Source: Burkholderia sp. HI2500 (GTDB lineage Bacteria; Pseudomonadota; Gammaproteobacteria; Burkholderiales; Burkholderiaceae). Taken from it: a stretch of 64,000 nucleotides of DNA. The notes beneath the pieces were generated by a model that saw nothing but the letters and a program-made list of their open reading frames with translations, had not been told where the DNA came from and searched no databases. Positions 61,722 through 64,000 of the stretch are shown here, one piece after another (positions within the stretch are counted from its first letter, which is position 1; each line of letters opens with the position of its first letter). Made by a program: the position numbers and the translations under genes. The DNA is taken from NCBI RefSeq assembly GCF_002223055.1, contig NZ_NKFL01000006.1:682001-746000 (forward strand), written 5' to 3'.

Positions 61722-63389
61722 TCAGACGGCCGCGAGTTGCGCGGCCGCGCGCGACGACGCGACGATCAGCAGCTTCATCGTCGCACGCGTCGCGCCGACG
61801 AACAGCTTGCGCGCGGCACGCGCGTCGAGCGTGTCGAAGTCGACCTCGGTGAGGATCACGCACGGCGCCGACTGGCCCTTGAAGCGGTAGATCGAATCGA
61901 GCAGCACGTCGCCTTCGCGATACTCCGGGTTGCCGAACAGGTCGTACTTGCCGGTGAAGCTCTTGAGCCGGTGCGGGCCGAGCTGATCGAGCGGCGCGAG
62001 CACCGAGCCTTCGCGGCCGCGATACGACAGCACCGCGATGTCCTGCTTGCGAAAGCCGAGCGACAGCGCATGCGTGATCGCCCGCTTGGTCGCGTCGATG
62101 CAGGCGTCGGCCAGTGCGTCTGCCGACGCGCCTTCTTCCCCGTACGACGACACCGACGGATCCGAACCGTCGAACGGGCTGCCCGAGCGCAGCTCGGCCG
62201 CCAGCGGCTCGACCCGGCCGACGATGTCGCGCACGAATTCGAGCAGGTCGCGCGGGCTGCGGTAGTTCGTGAGCGCCTTCAGCGTGACCCAGCCCGGCAG
62301 CGCGACGGGCTCGCGCATGTACAGGTTCTGCAGCGGATCTTCCAGCCACCACCATGCGCCTTCCGGCGCCAGCAAGCGCGCCAGGGCGGCCGCCCACGGC
62401 GCATGGAAATCCTGTCCTTCATCGACGACCAGCACGTCGAAGCGCCAGCGCTCGGGAATCGGCGTTGCCGCGAAGCGCGCCTCGAGCCGCTCGAATTCGC
62501 CGGGTACCTGGAAGTCGGGCGTATAGCCGCCGTCGCGCGCGACCCAGTCGCACAGCTGGTGGTAGTTCGCGATTTTCGCGCCGGGCGGCGCGATGCGCGC
62601 GATGTAGTCGGCGAGCGGCCGGTTGAAACACACGTAGAGCACGCGCTTGCCGGCCGCGACCGCATCGCGCATCGCCTGCACCGCGAGCTGCGTCTTGCCC
62701 GAGCCGGCCGTGCCGGTGACGCGCAGCCGGAACGGCGCGAATTCGAGCTGGCGCGCCCACGCGGCGAGCCCGCCCGACAGCCGCGTGACGAGCGTGCCGG
62801 CCTGGCCGACGAGCGCGCTCGTGTCGGGCGTGAGCGCGAGCTCGTCCGCGAGGAAGTGGTGGAGCTTCGGCGCGTTCGGAAAGTGTTCGTCGTCCTCCGG
62901 CAGGATCTGCAGGATCACCTGCGCGAGCTGCGCCTTGCGCGATGCATCGACGATGCGGTCGGCCGCGACGCCGGCGATCGACGCGTCGCGGATCGAGTAG
63001 TCGGGGCAGTACAGCAGCGCCTCGACGCCGTAGACACCCGCGCCGAGCGCGGCCGTCAGGCGCCGGTGCAGCGTTTCCTGCGTGCGCGCGAGCTGGATCG
63101 GGACATTGCGTTCCTTCTGCAGATAGACCTTCACGAGCCCCTTCGGCGTTTCGCGCAGGAAGCCGGCTTTCTGCTCGATCAGCAGCACGCGGCCGGCCGG
63201 GCTCACGACGACGAACGCGGCCTCGCCGAACACCGAGAACGCCTGGTCGGCGCGGGTCCAGTGCACGCCGTGATACACGGTGTAGCTGTCGGGCAGCGCA
63301 TGTTCGAGCACGGCGAGCGTTTCGCGCTCGCGTTCGGCCGCGCCGGTCGCGGCGAGGCTTTTCCAGTCGTCGGGGATGAGGCGGGCCAT
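61722..63389 (-). CDS. NERD-domain protein with UvrD-like helicase domain
   Basis: A 555-residue protein. The N-terminal NERD (nuclease-related) domain (about 20-130) has the core AFVVVSPAGRVLLIEQKAGF with Glu and Lys of the nuclease-like site. A superfamily 1 helicase/ATPase domain follows with Walker A TGTAGSGKT (about 250), Walker B VLVVDEGQDF and a C-terminal motif near LFVGATRATMKL. Proteins of this design act in DNA repair or in defence against foreign DNA, but functions are not proven. ATG 63389 is chosen as the family start; the frame continues upstream to 63461. Confidence 0.85.
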   Translation of the reverse strand: MARLIPDDWKSLAATGAAERERETLAVLEHALPDSYTVYHGVHWTRADQAFSVFGEAAFVVVSPAGRVLLIEQKAGFLRETPKGLVKVYLQKERNVPIQLARTQETLHRRLTAALGAGVYGVEALLYCPDYSIRDASIAGVAADRIVDASRKAQLAQVILQILPEDDEHFPNAPKLHHFLADELALTPDTSALVGQAGTLVTRLSGGLAAWARQLEFAPFRLRVTGTAGSGKTQLAVQAMRDAVAAGKRVLYVCFNRPLADYIARIAPPGAKIANYHQLCDWVARDGGYTPDFQVPGEFERLEARFAATPIPERWRFDVLVVDEGQDFHAPWAAALARLLAPEGAWWWLEDPLQNLYMREPVALPGWVTLKALTNYRSPRDLLEFVRDIVGRVEPLAAELRSGSPFDGSDPSVSSYGEEGASADALADACIDATKRAITHALSLGFRKQDIAVLSYRGREGSVLAPLDQLGPHRLKSFTGKYDLFGNPEYREGDVLLDSIYRFKGQSAPCVILTEVDFDTLDARAARKLFVGATRATMKLLIVASSRAAAQLAAV

Positions 63390-63515
63390 GGCGTCGGGCG
63401 GCGGAAGCCGGCGTGGGCGTGAACGGGTGCGGCTATTGTACTGAGCTATGCACCGGTTCACGACCGCCGTGCCGCGCGGACGCTGGCCGTCAGGAGGAAG
63501 AACGGCCCGGGGACG

Positions 63516-64000
63516 TTACCCGCGGGCGAGCCGTTTCGCGAGATCGGCGCTGAGAATTGCCATGCGCGCGGGCTTTTCGTAGCAGACGACGTCGAACGCG
63601 CGGATCACTTCGCTGATGTCGGCCTCGCTCGCGCGGCCGGTGAGCAGGTCGCCGGTCAGCACGAAGATCGGTGCGCCCGGGTTGTCGGATGTGCGCACGG
63701 CCTTGATCGCGGTGGCGGCCGTGCTGTCGTCGAACAGCCATTCGGTCAGCACCGCGTCGAACGCCTGGCCTTGCAGCGCGTCGACGAACGGCGCGAGGCC
63801 GTCGAATGCGGCGGTCGCGAAACCCTGGCGTTCGAGATAGCGGCACAGTTCGGTCGCGCTGACGCGATCGGGGTCGATCACCGCGACGACGAGCTTGTCG
63901 CTCTCCGCGCGGCGCGGATAGATCTCGATCTTGTGCACGTCGTACGCGTTCTGGTAAAGCACGCCGGTGTGGCGCAGCACGCGCCAGCGGCCGTTTTGTT
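63516..64000 (-). CDS. Response-regulator receiver domain protein with Glu at the phosphorylation position (partial)
   Basis: The frame runs off the right edge; about 160 residues are visible. A preceding segment (NGRWRVLRHTGVLYQNAYDV, then HKIEIYPRR) is followed by a CheY-like domain: VVAVIDPDRVSATELCRYLE supplies the acidic pocket, and FDAVLTEWLFDDS has Glu where the phosphorylated Asp is expected. FVLTGD carries the conserved Thr and CYEKP the conserved Lys. The Glu may mimic phosphorylation or make the domain insensitive. A GTG at 63980 could be a start, but in-frame upstream sequence looks coding. Confidence 0.7.
   Translation of the reverse strand, partial: QNGRWRVLRHTGVLYQNAYDVHKIEIYPRRAESDKLVVAVIDPDRVSATELCRYLERQGFATAAFDGLAPFVDALQGQAFDAVLTEWLFDDSTAATAIKAVRTSDNPGAPIFVLTGDLLTGRASEADISEVIRAFDVVCYEKPARMAILSADLAKRLARG

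Overview
The window is a high-GC, densely coded piece of a betaproteobacterial chromosome, most like Burkholderia (Burkholderia cepacia complex or a close relative). The reasons are the gene families: a long NAD-type glutamate dehydrogenase, an OmpC-type porin with terminal Phe, AcnB, an AAHS-type aromatic-acid transporter, an MdtN/YtcA efflux pair, and many IclR, LysR and SDR genes. No rRNA, tRNA, insertion sequence, prophage or CRISPR array was seen. Species assignment is inference from family resemblance only.

Layout. 0-6 kb: the 5' end of an efflux membrane-fusion gene with its YtcA lipoprotein, a membrane metallophosphoesterase, an AlkB-type repair enzyme, two decayed gene fragments (nitroreductase RutE-like, type II secretion pseudopilin-like) and an unrecognised protein with a Cys/His/Asn arrangement. 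6.2-22.1 kb: the central feature, a catabolic island. An IclR regulator and a convergent porin face a 14-gene forward operon encoding Rieske ferredoxin, a small helical protein, a Rieske oxygenase alpha subunit, an SDR, a cupin, an alpha/beta hydrolase, a second IclR, an SDR lacking the usual catalytic Tyr and Lys, a ThDP enzyme, an aspartate-dehydrogenase-like protein, an aldehyde dehydrogenase, an extradiol dioxygenase, a ferredoxin reductase and an MFS transporter. Most genes overlap by 4-8 bases or are separated by short gaps, and a hairpin terminator follows. Both divergent promoters (porin and operon) carry the same 16-bp palindrome GTTCC-N6-GGAAC just downstream of their -10 boxes. This looks like one regulon for import and oxidation of an aromatic, possibly nitrogen-containing, compound whose identity I cannot name.

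22-34.8 kb: mostly single genes: two small proteins, AcnB with a strong promoter and an upstream palindrome, a GATase-like secreted protein, a universal stress protein, an amidase with a 16-bp palindrome upstream, arylamine N-acetyltransferase, and a small operon of ribbon-helix-helix protein, glyoxalase-fold protein and methyltransferase. 34.8-47 kb: glutamate dehydrogenase, an operon of urea transporter, class II aldolase and tautomerase, and a four-gene Baeyer-Villiger monooxygenase operon preceded by a perfect GTTACAT-N6-ATGTAAC palindrome.

47-64 kb: a YhhN protein, an agmatinase-type ureohydrolase, a divergent pair of HTH-citrate synthase (with a likely C-terminal frameshift) and double-length class III CoA transferase, CspA, an orphan sulfonate-type binding protein, MerR, GNAT and LysR genes, a quinone oxidoreductase, a DHA2 efflux pump with a palindrome over its -35 box, a chemoreceptor, a NERD-helicase protein and, at the right edge, a receiver domain with Glu in place of the phosphorylated Asp.
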